64,000 nucleotides of DNA from Pseudomonas helmanticensis (GCF_900182985.1 NZ_FXUY01000001.1:4847501-4911500); one strand, 5' to 3'; counted from the stretch's first letter, positions 28,212 through 39,021 are shown. Made by a program: numbers and translations. Notes: generated by a model from the sequence alone, not told the origin.

Positions 28212-29597
28212 TCAGAGGATGCGTACGCGCAGCGAACGGCCTTTGATCTTGCCGTCGTTCAGGCGCTGCAAGGCTTGCATGGCGACGGTGCGGTCAACGG
28301 CCACGTACGCCTGGAAGTCGAAGATCGCGATCTTGCCAACCTGTGCACCCGGAATACCGGCATCGCCAGTCAGTGCGCCAAGAATGTCGCCCGGACGCAC
28401 TTTGTCTTTACGGCCAGCGCCGATGCACAGCGTGGTCATCGGCGGCTGCAGCGGCGCGAGGCCCTGGGACTTGAGGTTATCGACCTGATCCCAGTTCAGC
28501 GGCGACTTCTGCAGTTGCTCGATGGCCTGCGCGCGATGCGCTTCACCCGGAGCAACCAGGCTGATCGCGATGCCTTTTTCGCCAGCGCGACCGGTACGGC
28601 CAACGCGGTGAATGTGGATTTCCGAATCGCGGGCCAACTCGACGTTGATCACCATGTCCAGTGCATCGATGTCCAGACCACGGGCGGCGACGTCGGTGGC
28701 GACCAGTACCGAAGTACTGCGGTTGGCAAACATCGCCAATACCTGATCGCGATCACGCTGTTCCAGATCGCCGTGCAGGCCGACGGCGGAAATGCCTTTG
28801 GCGGTCAGGTGATCAACGGTTTCCTGCACTTGCTGCTTGGTGAAGCAGAACGCCACGCAGGACGCCGGACGGAAGTGGTGCAGGACTTTGGTCACGACGC
28901 CCATACGATCTTCCGGGGAGATCTCGTAGAAACGCTGCTCGATCTGCGTGTCATCGTGGAATGCTTCGGCTTTCACCGTTTGCGGATCACGCATGAACTT
29001 GGAGGCCAGTTGCTTGATGCCCACCGGGTACGTGGCGGAGAACAGCAGGGTCTGGCGACGTTCCGGGGTCTTGACGATGATGTCTTCGATGGCGTCGTAG
29101 AAACCCATGTCGAGCATGCGGTCGGCTTCGTCGAGGATCAGCGTGTTCAGGCCGTCGAGGACCAGCGAACCCTTGCGCAGGTGCTGCTGGATACGGCCCG
29201 GGGTGCCGACGATGATGTGCGCGCCGTGTTCCAGCGAAGCGATTTGCGGGCCAAAGGACACGCCGCCGCACAGGGTCAGGACCTTGATGTTGTCTTCGGC
29301 ACGGGCCAGACGACGGATTTCCTTGGCGACCTGGTCGGCCAGCTCACGCGTCGGGCAGATCACCAGCGCTTGGCAACCGAAGTAGCGCGGGTTGATCGGG
29401 TTCAACAGGCCGATACCGAAGGCGGCAGTCTTGCCGCTGCCGGTCTTGGCCTGGGCGATCAGGTCCATCCCCTTGAGGATCACCGGCAAGCTCTGCGCCT
29501 GGATCGGCGTCATCTGGGCATAACCGAGGGATTCGAGGTTAGCCAGCATGGCGGCGGACAGCGGCAGAGTATTAAAAGCGGTGGCGATGGTGGTCAC
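28212..29597 (-). CDS. dbpA: ATP-dependent RNA helicase DbpA
   Basis: DbpA is a DEAD-box helicase targeted to hairpin 92 of 23S rRNA during large-subunit assembly. The 461-residue protein has the Q motif, Walker A AKTGSGKT, PTRELADQ, DEAD within LILDEADRML, SAT, and HRVGRTGRAG, then the C-terminal DbpA RNA-binding domain (KIAIFDFQAYVAVDR). GTG 29597 gives the usual length; earlier in-frame codons belong to the upstream repeat. Confidence 0.95.
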   Translation of the reverse strand: MTTIATAFNTLPLSAAMLANLESLGYAQMTPIQAQSLPVILKGMDLIAQAKTGSGKTAAFGIGLLNPINPRYFGCQALVICPTRELADQVAKEIRRLARAEDNIKVLTLCGGVSFGPQIASLEHGAHIIVGTPGRIQQHLRKGSLVLDGLNTLILDEADRMLDMGFYDAIEDIIVKTPERRQTLLFSATYPVGIKQLASKFMRDPQTVKAEAFHDDTQIEQRFYEISPEDRMGVVTKVLHHFRPASCVAFCFTKQQVQETVDHLTAKGISAVGLHGDLEQRDRDQVLAMFANRSTSVLVATDVAARGLDIDALDMVINVELARDSEIHIHRVGRTGRAGEKGIAISLVAPGEAHRAQAIEQLQKSPLNWDQVDNLKSQGLAPLQPPMTTLCIGAGRKDKVRPGDILGALTGDAGIPGAQVGKIAIFDFQAYVAVDRTVAMQALQRLNDGKIKGRSLRVRIL

Positions 29598-29714
29598 GGG
29601 ACTGGCCTGCAAAACAAAATGTCGCGCAGTGTAGCAGCCCCGTGCCACTTTCTTCGAAAGTTCTGGACGAACAGCGACTAAAACCACTGAACCCCTGTTG
29701 TGCAGGAACTCATC

Positions 29715-29846
29715 TGTGGCGAGGGGATTTATCCCCGTTGGGGTGCGCAGCACCCCCTATACCTGCCACCTCGGTACATCAGACCGATCGCATTCAACTT
29801 TTTGGGGCTGCTGCGCAACCCAACGGGGATAAATCCCCTCGCCACA
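29715..29846. repeat. Inverted repeat, family D
   Basis: Exact inverted arms TGTGGCGAGGGGATTTATCC and complement surround a centre with GGGTGCGCAGCACCCC and GGGCTGCTGCGCAACCC. It fills most of the 311-base gap between mdtD and dbpA, which holds no gene I can support. Confidence 0.94.
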
Positions 29847-29908
29847 AAAGCCTTTAGCACAAGGGCTATCATTAAAATCCCCTCCCCACAGAAACTCTTC
29901 AGCACCCA

Positions 29909-31336
29909 TCAGTGTTCGATGTGCTCTTCCGGCCGTTTGGCGCGGCGTCCGTCTTCTTTCGACAGTTGCGAGAAGATCGTCGCCGCGAGCATCGCCATGA
30001 TCCCGACGGTAACAAACGTCAGCTGGAACGCACCGAGCACGGTCTCGACGCCATCGTTGCCGACCTCCGCCGTGAACCCTCCGAGCAACGCACCGGCGCA
30101 GGCAACGCCAAGGCTCAACGACAACTGCGCCACCACCGAGAGCAAACTGTTGCCGCTACTGGCGCTCGCATCATCCAGGTCGATCAGCGTCACCGTGTTC
30201 ATCGCCGTAAATTGCAGCGAGTTGATCGCCCCCAGAATTGCCAGCAGGCACAACAGCAACCAATACGGCGTCTGCTCGCTGACCAGGCCCATGCTCGCCA
30301 ACATGATCCCCAGTGCCAGCGTGTTGCCGGTGAGGACGATGCGATAGCCAAGCCGCTCGATCAATGGTCGCGCCACCCACTTGGCGATCATCGCTGCAGC
30401 GGCCAGCGGCAGCATGCTCATTCCCGCTTGCGACGGCGAATAACCCAACGCCACCTGCAACAGCAGCGGCACCAGAAACGGCAACGCACCGCTGCCCAGA
30501 CGCGCAAACAGGTTGCCGAGAATGCCGACGGCAAACGTGCGGGTCTTGAACAGCGACGGGGCGAACAGCGGGTTTTCGATGTGCCCGGCGCGCAACCAGT
30601 ACGCCGCCAGGCAGGCCATGCCGCCGAACAGCAGCAACATCACGCGCAGGTGCGGCAGGTGCAGTTCGCCGAGGCCTTCCATGGCGATGGTGATGAGGAT
30701 CATCGCCGCGCCGAATAGCAGGAAACCCAAACTATCGAAGCGAGTGCGCTCGGTGCCGCGCAGGTCGGGAATGAACTTCCACACCGCGTAGCAACCGATC
30801 ACACCGACCGGCAGGTTGATCAGGAAAATCCAGTGCCACGTCAGGTACTCAACCATCCAGCCGCCCATGGTCGGGCCGATCAGCGGGCCGAGCAGGCCGG
30901 GGATGGTGATGAAACCCATGATCCGCACCAGTTCGGAGCGCGGATAAGCGCGCAGCACCACCAGTCGCCCGACCGGCAACATCAACGCGCCGCCCAAGCC
31001 CTGAATGACCCGCGCGCCGATCAGCATGCTCAGGCTGCTCGACAGTGCACAGAGCAGCGAGCCGAAGCTGAACAGCAGGATCGCGCCGAAGAAGATTTTC
31101 TTGGTGCCGAAACGGTCGGCGATCCAGCCTGAGGCGGGGATCAACAGCGCCACGGTGAGCATGTAGGAGATGACCACGCCCTGCATGCGCAACGGATCTT
31201 CGGCGAGATCGCGGGCCATGGCTGGCAGCGCAGTGTTGAGGATGGTCCCGTCGAGGGACTGCATGAAGAACGCAATGGCCACGACCCACGGCAACCAGCG
31301 GGCGGTGATGGCGTCGAGAGGCGGGCGGTTGGGCAT
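29909..31336 (-). CDS. mdtD: DHA2-type MFS multidrug transporter MdtD
   Basis: The 475-residue protein has about 14 hydrophobic segments with the DHA2 motifs FFMQSLDGTILNTALPAMA in helix 1, GWIADRFGTKKIF (motif A) and GLLGPLIGPTMGGW (motif C). It exports drugs by proton antiport across the inner membrane. ATG 31336 follows AAGAGG; upstream in-frame codons translate a family-C repeat. No two-component system or adaptor protein is next to it, unlike the mdtABCD-baeSR cluster of E. coli. Confidence 0.88.
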   Translation of the reverse strand: MPNRPPLDAITARWLPWVVAIAFFMQSLDGTILNTALPAMARDLAEDPLRMQGVVISYMLTVALLIPASGWIADRFGTKKIFFGAILLFSFGSLLCALSSSLSMLIGARVIQGLGGALMLPVGRLVVLRAYPRSELVRIMGFITIPGLLGPLIGPTMGGWMVEYLTWHWIFLINLPVGVIGCYAVWKFIPDLRGTERTRFDSLGFLLFGAAMILITIAMEGLGELHLPHLRVMLLLFGGMACLAAYWLRAGHIENPLFAPSLFKTRTFAVGILGNLFARLGSGALPFLVPLLLQVALGYSPSQAGMSMLPLAAAAMIAKWVARPLIERLGYRIVLTGNTLALGIMLASMGLVSEQTPYWLLLCLLAILGAINSLQFTAMNTVTLIDLDDASASSGNSLLSVVAQLSLSLGVACAGALLGGFTAEVGNDGVETVLGAFQLTFVTVGIMAMLAATIFSQLSKEDGRRAKRPEEHIEH

Positions 31337-31360
31337 GAAACCTCTTGTTTGTCTGTTTGA

Positions 31361-31472
31361 TGATCGTTCCCACGCTCTGCGTGGGAATGCCTCAACGGAC
31401 GCTCCGCGTCCGCTTTCGGCAGGGACGCGGAGCGTCCCGGGCTGCATTCCCACGCAGAGCGTGGGAACGATC
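31361..31472. repeat. Long inverted repeat, family C
   Basis: A complete family-C element lies between mdtD and the TldE-like gene, 4 bases from the stop of the latter. Confidence 0.94.
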
Positions 31473-31476
31473 GCTG

Positions 31477-32814
31477 TCAGAGAGTCAGCGTAAGTCGGCT
31501 AACCAGCGCCCCCGGCAGCAATGCTGACGAGGTATTGCGCTGGCTGTAGGTACTCGCCGACAGCAGCAACTCACGCTCGGCGGTCAACGCTTCCAGCTGC
31601 GAACCGAGCAGGCTGTAAGCGCTGTCGTCAAAACGCATGGTGCTCACCGGTGCCTGAATCTCGCCGTTCTCCACCCAGAAGGTCGCAAACCGGGTCATGC
31701 CGGTCATGCGCGCCGCCGGTTGGTCCGAGAAGTTCAGGTACCAAAGATTGCTGATGTACAACCCGGTGCCCAACTGCTTGAGGATTTCCGCTTGCGGCAG
31801 ATCACCGGCGGCCATGTTCAGCGCGCTCGGCGATTCACCACCGCTGGCGCCGTTAGCCGTCAGGCCATATTCCGCGGCACTGCGTGAGCCGACCAGTTGA
31901 TCGCCAGCCTTGCCCTCGACGATCAAGCGCAAATCGCTGCGCGGATAACCTTCACCGGAAAACGCCGGGCTCAGCGATTCGCTGACTTTCTCGTCCAGCG
32001 ACACCAACGGGCTGAACGCCTGATCGCCGACATACAGCTTCTGCAGCGGGCTGCTTTTGCTGGCAATCGACTGCGCCGAGAAACCACCCCAGCTCAACAT
32101 GCCCATGATTTCTTCCAGCGCCGCTGGTGCCAGGTACGCACGGTACTGCCCCGGCGCCAGTGTGCGCAGCGGACGCCCGAGAAATTCCAGTTGCTCGCGA
32201 GCCTGCTGGAAACGCTTGGCGAAACCTTCACTGCTCCAGTCATGCCCGGCGTAGCTGGCTTTCACCGCTTCGCCGTTGTCATGGAACAGGCTGAAATCAA
32301 AGTTGAAGCTGTTGGCCTGATGCCAGCCAAACGCCCCCGAAGAACTGGCGAAACCACGGCTGATCGGGCCGGCGGCATAAAAGCCAACCAGGTCCAGACC
32401 TTCAGCAGCAGCGCAGATTTCATCGACAACCTGTTCAGTGTCCGGCAGTGGATGTTCCTGCACGTTCTGGCTCTGCCAGCCGTTGTGGTTGAGCAGCAAA
32501 TACGGATCCTGTGGCAGCAGCGGCAGGGTTTCGCGCAGTTGTTGCAAGCCTTCGGCGAGGCGTTGCAGATCGCCTTCCTGATCACCGGACAGGGTGACTT
32601 GCAGGTCGGCGTGACGCCCGTCGTTGATCAGCTTCAGAACGATGTTGGCCTGCTGCACCTGCCCAGCCTGACGCACCTTGGCGTGGTTGAAACGCACGAA
32701 CGCCGAAGACTCGGCAGCGTAGCTGAGGGTGAACTGCTCTGGCTCGCGCACGCTGTCGCGCAGCCAGTTGACCATGACCTTGAAGGCGTCGGACTGACTC
32801 TTCGAAATACTCAT
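31477..32814 (-). CDS. TldE/PmbA-like subunit of a second TldD/E pair
   Basis: The 445-residue protein belongs to the TldD/PmbA family but lacks the HExxxH metal site, as TldE subunits do. It starts at ATG 32814, which overlaps the TldD-like stop by one base (TGATG), so the pair is translationally coupled. TldD/TldE form a heterodimeric metalloprotease that cleaves unfolded or small peptides, for example in microcin B17 maturation and CcdA turnover. This pair diverges from the canonical one (SDQPAARMTGMTRFATFWVE at the C-terminus). The substrate is unknown. Confidence 0.85.
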   Translation of the reverse strand: MSISKSQSDAFKVMVNWLRDSVREPEQFTLSYAAESSAFVRFNHAKVRQAGQVQQANIVLKLINDGRHADLQVTLSGDQEGDLQRLAEGLQQLRETLPLLPQDPYLLLNHNGWQSQNVQEHPLPDTEQVVDEICAAAEGLDLVGFYAAGPISRGFASSSGAFGWHQANSFNFDFSLFHDNGEAVKASYAGHDWSSEGFAKRFQQAREQLEFLGRPLRTLAPGQYRAYLAPAALEEIMGMLSWGGFSAQSIASKSSPLQKLYVGDQAFSPLVSLDEKVSESLSPAFSGEGYPRSDLRLIVEGKAGDQLVGSRSAAEYGLTANGASGGESPSALNMAAGDLPQAEILKQLGTGLYISNLWYLNFSDQPAARMTGMTRFATFWVENGEIQAPVSTMRFDDSAYSLLGSQLEALTAERELLLSASTYSQRNTSSALLPGALVSRLTLTL

Positions 32815-34256
32815 CAGGCGTCTCCCCCAAACACATCAACGTTGCTGAATACGCAGGCCGGCGAAGCGTGGCCGACGCGGATCACCTGGTTCGGTTCGCC
32901 CTTGCCGCAGTTCGGCGTGCCCAGCACCTTGACGGTGTTGGCGTCGCCGACAGCGCGCAGGCTTTTCCAGAAGTGCGCGGAAATCGCCCGGTAGTTCGGG
33001 TTTTTTACCACGCCTTTGAGTTCACCGTTTTCGATCAACTGACCCCATTCGCAACCGAACTGGAATTTATTGCGCGCATCGTCAATCGACCACGAACGGT
33101 TGGTGCTCATCAAAATGCCGTGCTCGATGCCTTTGATCAACTGCTCAAGCGGCTGGTCGCCCGGTTCGATATTGAGGTTGGCCATGCGGTCGATCGGCGC
33201 GCGGTTCCAGCCGCAGGCGCGGCTGTTGGCGACGCCGTCCATCCCGGCACGGAACTGCGACAGTGCACCACCGAGTGGCCGCAGCAGCAGGCCTTCGCGA
33301 ATCAGGAATTGTTTGTTGGCTTTAGTGCCGTCGTCGTCATGGCCGTAGCTGGCGAGTTCTTCGGGGATGCCCGGATCAAAGGTCACGTTGAGCAGTTTCG
33401 AGCCGTATTGCAGGCTGCCGAAGTCGCTGGCTTTGACGAAACTGGTGCCGGCGTAATTGCGCTCATCGCCGAGGATGCGGTCGAGTTCCAGCGGGTGGCC
33501 GATGGATTCGTGGATCTGCAGCATCATTTGATCGGGCATCAACAGCAGGTCGCGCGGGCCTTGCGGGGTGTTCGGTGCGAGCAGCAGTTGCAGCGCCTGA
33601 TCGGCGACTTGCGGGCCGGCGCCGATCAGGCCGCAACGGCTGATCACGTCGGCGCTGCCCTGTTGGCCGAAGTTCTCGCGGCCGAGGCTGCGGGTCTGGC
33701 TGTCGTTGCCGTCGTAGGCGGTGACGTCGAGGCCTGGGTAGACGAAGCGCTGGGCCTGGCGCAGTTCCGCCCCGGCGCTGCTCAGGTAGATCTGTTCGAC
33801 GTGGGTGATGCCGATGCTCACTTCCCAGTTCACCAGGCGCTCATCCTTTGGCACCGAGGCGGATTCCGCGCCGAGCAGCTCGAAGCATTCGCTCAGCGAC
33901 GGGAAGGGTTGTTCGAGATTGGGTGAAAAGTAATCAGCACGGTCGCTGGACACCGGCTGATCGCGCAGATCGAGCAAGGCGTGCGGCTTGAGGCGGCGAG
34001 CTTGCTGCTCGGCGCGCTCAAGCGCGGCTTGCAGGCCTTGCTGCGAGAGGTCGTTGGTCGCCGCATAGGCCTCAACGCCATTGACACGAACGGTGAGCAT
34101 CGCGCCTTCGTCACGGCTCAGGCTCGGCGGTTCGGCGACGTTCTTGCGCACCGACAGGTACTGGCCGGACTCGCGTACATACCGCAGGGAAAAAAACTCA
34201 GCGCCCGTGCGCAAGGCAGCGAAGCGCTGCTTGAGCTGGGGGTGGAAATCGAACAT
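32814..34256 (-). CDS. TldD-like metalloprotease subunit
   Basis: The 480-residue protein has HESIGHPLE (His259, Glu260, His264), the HExxxH zinc motif of TldD, and the family C-terminal segment PNCGKGEPNQVIRVGHASPAC. A strong ribosome site (AAGGAGG) precedes ATG 34256. With the overlapping TldE-like gene it should form a complete protease. No small peptide gene or tailoring enzyme is nearby to suggest a natural-product substrate. Confidence 0.88.
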   Translation of the reverse strand: MFDFHPQLKQRFAALRTGAEFFSLRYVRESGQYLSVRKNVAEPPSLSRDEGAMLTVRVNGVEAYAATNDLSQQGLQAALERAEQQARRLKPHALLDLRDQPVSSDRADYFSPNLEQPFPSLSECFELLGAESASVPKDERLVNWEVSIGITHVEQIYLSSAGAELRQAQRFVYPGLDVTAYDGNDSQTRSLGRENFGQQGSADVISRCGLIGAGPQVADQALQLLLAPNTPQGPRDLLLMPDQMMLQIHESIGHPLELDRILGDERNYAGTSFVKASDFGSLQYGSKLLNVTFDPGIPEELASYGHDDDGTKANKQFLIREGLLLRPLGGALSQFRAGMDGVANSRACGWNRAPIDRMANLNIEPGDQPLEQLIKGIEHGILMSTNRSWSIDDARNKFQFGCEWGQLIENGELKGVVKNPNYRAISAHFWKSLRAVGDANTVKVLGTPNCGKGEPNQVIRVGHASPACVFSNVDVFGGDA

Positions 34257-34399
34257 TCGGGAACCTCCTTGTAAGGGGGGAAGCGGTCGAGCGACGGCGG
34301 GGAGGGGGTGAAACGGTTGCGCGAGGTCTAGAGTAGGCCTGCGTGGGGGTAGGATCAAGTGAAGAGGGGGTGTAGGAGGATTTACTGTGCGAGGCAGGA

Positions 34400-34505
34400 G
34401 ATCGTTCCCACGCTCTGCGTGGGAACGCCGCCATGGACGCTCTGCGTCCGCTGTGTGACGCAGAGCGTCACGGGATGCATTCCCACGCGGAGCGTGGGAA
34501 CGATC
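34400..34505. repeat. Long inverted repeat, family C
   Basis: A complete family-C element lies between betA and the TldD-like gene; its right end is 9 bases from the betA stop. Confidence 0.94.
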
Positions 34506-34513
34506 ACTTCAAC

Positions 34514-36217
34514 TTACTGAGCAGCCGGGGTGATATCACGCATCGGCTTGCCTTTGACCGGCGCATCGCCCGCGACGTAGTACGGCGCGGTGCTGCGTGG
34601 CAGCGGTTGACGGCCACGGATCTTGTCGGCGATTTTCTCGGCGATCATGATCGTCGGCGCGTTCAGGTTGCCGGTGGTGATGATCGGCATGATCGAAGCA
34701 TCGACCACACGCAGGCTCTGCATGCCGTGCACGCGACCTTCGCCATCAACCACAGCCATCTCGTCGGTGCCCATCTTGCACGAGCAGGACGGGTGGAACG
34801 CGGTTTCGGCGTGCTCGCGGATGAACTTGTCCAGTTGCTCATCGGTTTGCACTTCGATGCCCGGGCTGATTTCGCGGCCACGGAAAGCGTCCAGTGCCGG
34901 CTGTTGCATGATTTCTCGGGTCAGGCGGATGCCGTCGCGGAATTCCTGCCAGTCTTGCTCGGTAGCCATGTAGTTGAAGAGGATGCTCGGATACTCGCGC
35001 GGATCCTTCGACTTGGCCTGGATGCGACCACGGCTCGGCGAACGCATGGAACCCATGTGCGCCTGGAAACCGTGCTCTTTCACACCGTTGCTGCCGTTGT
35101 AGTTAATCGCCACCGGCAAGAAGTGGTACTGAATGTTCGGCCATTCGAACTCCGGACGCGAACGGATGAAACCGCCGGCTTCGAACTGGTTGCTGGCGCC
35201 GATGCCGGTGCCGTTGAACAACCACTCGGCACCGATGGCCGGCTGGTTGTACCAGAGCAGCGACGGGTACAGCGAAACTGGCTGGGTGCAGGCGTATTGC
35301 AGGTACAGCTCAAGGTGATCCTGCAGGTTTTCACCGACGCCCGGCAGATCGTGAACGACCGGAATGTCGAGCGAGTTCAGCAGTTCGGCAGGGCCGACAC
35401 CGGAGCGCTGCAGAATCTGCGGCGAAGCGATGGCGCCGGAGCACAGCAGGACTTCCTTGCGTGCTTTGACTTCGACGCGCTCTTCAGCGGCGCCGATCAG
35501 GTAACGCACGCCAACGGCACGCTTGCCTTCAAACAGAATCTTGTCGGTCAGGGCGTGGGTGACGATGGTCAGGGCCGAACGCTTTTTAGCGGTGTCGAGG
35601 TAACCACGGGCGGTGGAAGCACGACGGCCTTTCGGCGTGACGGTGCGATCCATCGGGCCGAAGCCTTCCTGCTGGTAACCGTTCAAGTCTTCGGTGCGCG
35701 GGTAACCGGCCTGTACACCAGCTTCAACCATGGCGTGGAACAGCGGGTTGTTGCCAGCCTTCGGCGTGGTCACGCTGACCGGGCCTTCGCCACCGTGGTA
35801 GTCGTTCGGGCCGATGTCACGGGTTTCGGCTTTGCGGAAGTACGGCAGGCAGTCGAGATACGACCAGTTTTCCAGCCCCGGCAGTTTCGCCCAGCCGTCG
35901 TAGTCCATCGCGTTACCGCGGATGTAGCACATGCCGTTGATCAGCGAAGAACCGCCGAGGCCTTTGCCGCGACCGCATTCCATCCGGCGACCGTCCATGT
36001 GTGGCTCGGCGTCGGTTTCGTAAGCCCAGTTGTAGCGACGACCTTGCAGCGGGAACGCCAGTGCAGCCGGCATTTGCGTGCGGAAGTCGAAACGGTAGTC
36101 AGGGCCGCCTGCTTCGAGCAGCAGAACGGTGACGCCGGCGTCTTCAGTCAGACGGGTCGCCAGAGTGTTACCGGCCGAGCCGGCACCGATGATGATGTAA
36201 TCGAATTCTTGGGACAT
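34514..36217 (-). CDS. betA: Choline dehydrogenase
   Basis: BetA oxidises choline to betaine aldehyde, feeding electrons to the respiratory chain. The 567-residue GMC oxidoreductase has the FAD motif [17 protein letters not shown] at the N-terminus, [15 protein letters not shown], and the C-terminal HPSCSCKMG and [19 protein letters not shown] with the catalytic His region. I choose ATG 36217, 8 bases after AGAGGG. It is the last gene of betI-betB-betA, though a 222-base gap with a family-D repeat precedes it. Confidence 0.96.
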   Translation of the reverse strand: MSQEFDYIIIGAGSAGNTLATRLTEDAGVTVLLLEAGGPDYRFDFRTQMPAALAFPLQGRRYNWAYETDAEPHMDGRRMECGRGKGLGGSSLINGMCYIRGNAMDYDGWAKLPGLENWSYLDCLPYFRKAETRDIGPNDYHGGEGPVSVTTPKAGNNPLFHAMVEAGVQAGYPRTEDLNGYQQEGFGPMDRTVTPKGRRASTARGYLDTAKKRSALTIVTHALTDKILFEGKRAVGVRYLIGAAEERVEVKARKEVLLCSGAIASPQILQRSGVGPAELLNSLDIPVVHDLPGVGENLQDHLELYLQYACTQPVSLYPSLLWYNQPAIGAEWLFNGTGIGASNQFEAGGFIRSRPEFEWPNIQYHFLPVAINYNGSNGVKEHGFQAHMGSMRSPSRGRIQAKSKDPREYPSILFNYMATEQDWQEFRDGIRLTREIMQQPALDAFRGREISPGIEVQTDEQLDKFIREHAETAFHPSCSCKMGTDEMAVVDGEGRVHGMQSLRVVDASIMPIITTGNLNAPTIMIAEKIADKIRGRQPLPRSTAPYYVAGDAPVKGKPMRDITPAAQ

Positions 36218-36265
36218 TGAATGCACCCTCTTTGAAGTTGGTCAGGTCAACTGTGACCGCGCACC

Positions 36266-36412
36266 TGTGGCGAGGGGATTTATCCCCGTTCGGCTGCGCA
36301 GCAGTCGCAGAGTCAGCGACTGGGTTCTGTCTGGAGAATGGCAGTGTCTGGAGGGGGGCTGCTTTGCAGCCCAGCGGGGCGGTGCGACGTTTCGCTGAAT
36401 CCCCTCGCCACA
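36266..36412. repeat. Inverted repeat, family D
   Basis: The left arm TGTGGCGAGGGGATTTATCC is intact and the right arm (GAATCCCCTCGCCACA) is partly eroded. It lies inside the betI-betB-betA operon, between betB and betA. Confidence 0.88.
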
Positions 36413-36439
36413 TAGGCCCCATCCAGACTCTGCGTCAGA

Positions 36440-37912
36440 TCAGAACACCGAAACGTAATCGCCCAGCTCGACCTGTACCGATTTGATGCGGGTGAAGTTG
36501 TTCAGCGAGCTGATGCCGTTCTCACGGCCGACACCCGACTGCTTGTAACCGCCGACCGGCATTTTTGCGTCAGACTCGCCCCAGGCGTTGATCCAGCAGA
36601 TACCGGCTTCCAGTTGATGAATCACGCGGTGCGCGCGGTTCAGGTCTTTGGTGACGATACCGGCAGCCAGGCCGAAGTCAGTGTCGTTGGCGCGGCGGAT
36701 CACTTCTTCTTCGGTTTCGTAAGAGAGGATCGCCATCACCGGGCCAAAGATTTCTTCACGAACGATAGTCATGTCGTCGGTGCAATCGGTGAACACGGTC
36801 GGTGCGACGAATGCGCCTTTGGCGAATTCGCCGTCGGTCAGACGGTCGCCGCCGCACAGTACGCGGGCGCCCTCTTCTTTGCCCTTGGCGATGTAGCCCA
36901 GCACGCTTTCCATGTGCGCGAAGCTGACCAGTGGGCCGAAGTTGGTGTTTTCGTCTTCCGGGTTGCCGACGCGGATGCGTGCAACGCGCTCAACGATCTT
37001 GGCTTCGAAAGCGGCTTTCAGGTGCGCCGGTACGAACACGCGAGTGCCGTTGGTGCAGACCTGACCGGAGCTGTAGAAGTTGGCCATCATCGCGGTGTCG
37101 GCAGCGCGATCCAGATCGGCGTCGTCGCAGATGATCAGCGGGGATTTGCCGCCCAGTTCCATGGTCACGTCCTTCAGCGACGAAGCCGAAGCGCTGGCCA
37201 TTACTTTCTTGCCAGTGTCGGTGCCGCCGGTGAAGGAGATTTTTTCGATGCGCGGGTGCTCGGTCAACCAGGTGCCGACTTCACGGCCGCTGCCGGTCAG
37301 GACGTTGAACACGCCGTTTGGCAGACCGGCTTGAGTGAAAATCTCGGCCAGTTTCAGGGTGGTCAGCGAGGTGACTTCGCTTGGCTTGAAGATCATCGCG
37401 TTACCGGCCGCCAGGGCTGGCGCGGATTTCCACAGCGCGATCTGGATCGGGTAGTTCCACGCGCCGATGCCGGCAACCACGCCCAGCGGCTCGCGACGGG
37501 TGTAGACGAAAGAAGTGTCACGCAGTGGAATCTGCTCGCCTTCGATCGCCGGCACCAGGCCTGCGTAGTATTCCAGCACGTCAGCGCCGGTAACGATGTC
37601 GACGTACTTGGTTTCGGAGAAGGATTTACCGGTGTCCAGGGTTTCCAGCGCGGCCAGTTCATCGTTGCGCTCGCGCAGGATGTCGACGGCACGACGCAGG
37701 ATGCGCGAACGCTCCATGGCGGTCATTGCGGCCCAGATTTTCTGGCCCTTTTCAGCAGCGACCACCGCGCGCTCGACGTCTTCCTTGGTCGCACGTTGCA
37801 CTTGGGCGAGGACTTCACCGTTCGCCGGGTTGATGGCTTCGAAGGTGGCATCGCTGCCAGCGTCGGAGTACGCGCCATCGATGTAGAGTTTTTGCAGTTC
37901 GAAACGGGCCAT
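36440..37912 (-). CDS. betB: Betaine aldehyde dehydrogenase
   Basis: BetB oxidises betaine aldehyde to glycine betaine with NAD(P)+. The 490-residue aldehyde dehydrogenase has the cofactor motif [11 protein letters not shown], the catalytic Glu in [12 protein letters not shown] and the nucleophile Cys in [15 protein letters not shown]; the Cys-Thr-Asn context is that of Pseudomonas BetB. It follows betI by 88 bases in the same transcript and is full length. Confidence 0.97.
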   Translation of the reverse strand: MARFELQKLYIDGAYSDAGSDATFEAINPANGEVLAQVQRATKEDVERAVVAAEKGQKIWAAMTAMERSRILRRAVDILRERNDELAALETLDTGKSFSETKYVDIVTGADVLEYYAGLVPAIEGEQIPLRDTSFVYTRREPLGVVAGIGAWNYPIQIALWKSAPALAAGNAMIFKPSEVTSLTTLKLAEIFTQAGLPNGVFNVLTGSGREVGTWLTEHPRIEKISFTGGTDTGKKVMASASASSLKDVTMELGGKSPLIICDDADLDRAADTAMMANFYSSGQVCTNGTRVFVPAHLKAAFEAKIVERVARIRVGNPEDENTNFGPLVSFAHMESVLGYIAKGKEEGARVLCGGDRLTDGEFAKGAFVAPTVFTDCTDDMTIVREEIFGPVMAILSYETEEEVIRRANDTDFGLAAGIVTKDLNRAHRVIHQLEAGICWINAWGESDAKMPVGGYKQSGVGRENGISSLNNFTRIKSVQVELGDYVSVF

Positions 37913-38000
37913 AGTGTCCTCGCAAGTGCATTAGTGGTTGGCGTTGACCACCGCGGTGAGGCTGCGGTGGCGTTCAGGGGCCGAGCGTTTTCTGTGTGCT

Positions 38001-38594
38001 CTAGCTCACCTTCTTGGCCAATTGGAAATCCATGTATTCGTAAGCGATCTGTTGCGCCTGCGCCGTGTCGAAAGCGTCTCCCGACAAAGCGCCGCGCAAC
38101 CACAAGCCGTCGATCAACGCTGCCAGGCCACGCGCTGCGGTGCGCGCATCTTCGAGCGGCAACACACGGCGGAACTCGCAGCACAGGTTGGAATACAGAC
38201 GGTGATCGTTGATCCGCTGCAACCTGTGCAAAGACGGCTGGTGCATGCTGGTGGCCCAGAAGGCCAGCCAGGTTTTCATTGCCGGGCCATTGACCTGGCT
38301 GGCGTCGAAGTTGCCTTCGATGATCACCTGCAGATGCGCCCGTGGGCTGTCATCTGCCAGCGCTTGGCGGCGCAGGGTGACGTTCTCGCTGAGGACGTTC
38401 ATCAGATACCGCATCGTGGCGGCAATCAGGCCGTTCTTGTCCTGAAAGTAATGACTGATGATGCCATTCGAGACACCGGCCAAACGGGCGATCAGCGCAA
38501 TGCTGGCGTCCCCCATTCCGACCTGATCGACTGCCTGCAAAGTGGCTTCGATCAGTTGTTGGCGGCGGATGGGTTGCATACCGACCTTGGGCAT
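38001..38594 (-). CDS. betI: TetR-family choline-sensing repressor BetI
   Basis: BetI represses the bet genes and is released by choline. The 197-residue protein has a TetR helix-turn-helix ([19 protein letters not shown]) and the BetI C-terminal domain ([17 protein letters not shown]). I choose ATG 38594, 9 bases after AAGGAG; an ATG three codons earlier abuts that site. It leads betIBA and is divergent from betT, and a perfect palindrome lies between them. Confidence 0.95.
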   Translation of the reverse strand: MPKVGMQPIRRQQLIEATLQAVDQVGMGDASIALIARLAGVSNGIISHYFQDKNGLIAATMRYLMNVLSENVTLRRQALADDSPRAHLQVIIEGNFDASQVNGPAMKTWLAFWATSMHQPSLHRLQRINDHRLYSNLCCEFRRVLPLEDARTAARGLAALIDGLWLRGALSGDAFDTAQAQQIAYEYMDFQLAKKVS

Positions 38595-38651
38595 CTTGCA
38601 CATCTCCTTAGGCCTTCCGAGCGGCGAATGACGCCTATCGGATTGACGGCC

Positions 38652-38697
38652 AGTCTATTTTGTTTTGATTGAACGTTCAATCAACAAAGAATAAGAT
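38652..38697. promoter_or_regulatory. Divergent betI and betT promoters with shared BetI operator
   Basis: The 20-bp palindrome TTGATTGAACGTTCAATCAA (38665-38684) is perfect. Each strand offers the -35 TTGAAC inside it and, after 17 bases, a -10: TAAGAT (38692-38697) for betT, and TAGACT read leftwards (38657-38652) for betI. BetI bound here would cover both -35 elements. The remaining 320 bases before betT carry no other feature I can name, so betT would have a long leader. Confidence 0.8.
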
Positions 38698-39021
38698 CTG
38701 CGACAAATCGTCGCTGCCTACAGATTTTTCCTGCGTGTAAGTGGCGATAAAACCGACATCCGAAAATGCTTGAAACCTGCGTGGGGCATGGCGCGGTTCG
38801 CGATTCGATGGACGTGTTGAAAGGGCAAGACGCTCAGGGCCGGGTTTCGGATGAACGTCCGCACCTTCGGCCACGAAAGCGATTCGCAGCGCCATTTCGG
38901 CAGGTTCGGGCTTTTTCCGGGATGTCTTTATATCACCCGCCGGTCGGCTGCCAACTAACCGATTGGTCGGGTTCCGTGTTGCCTTGTGTTCTTCTCTCGC
39001 ACTGCCTGGAGCATTTGTGCC

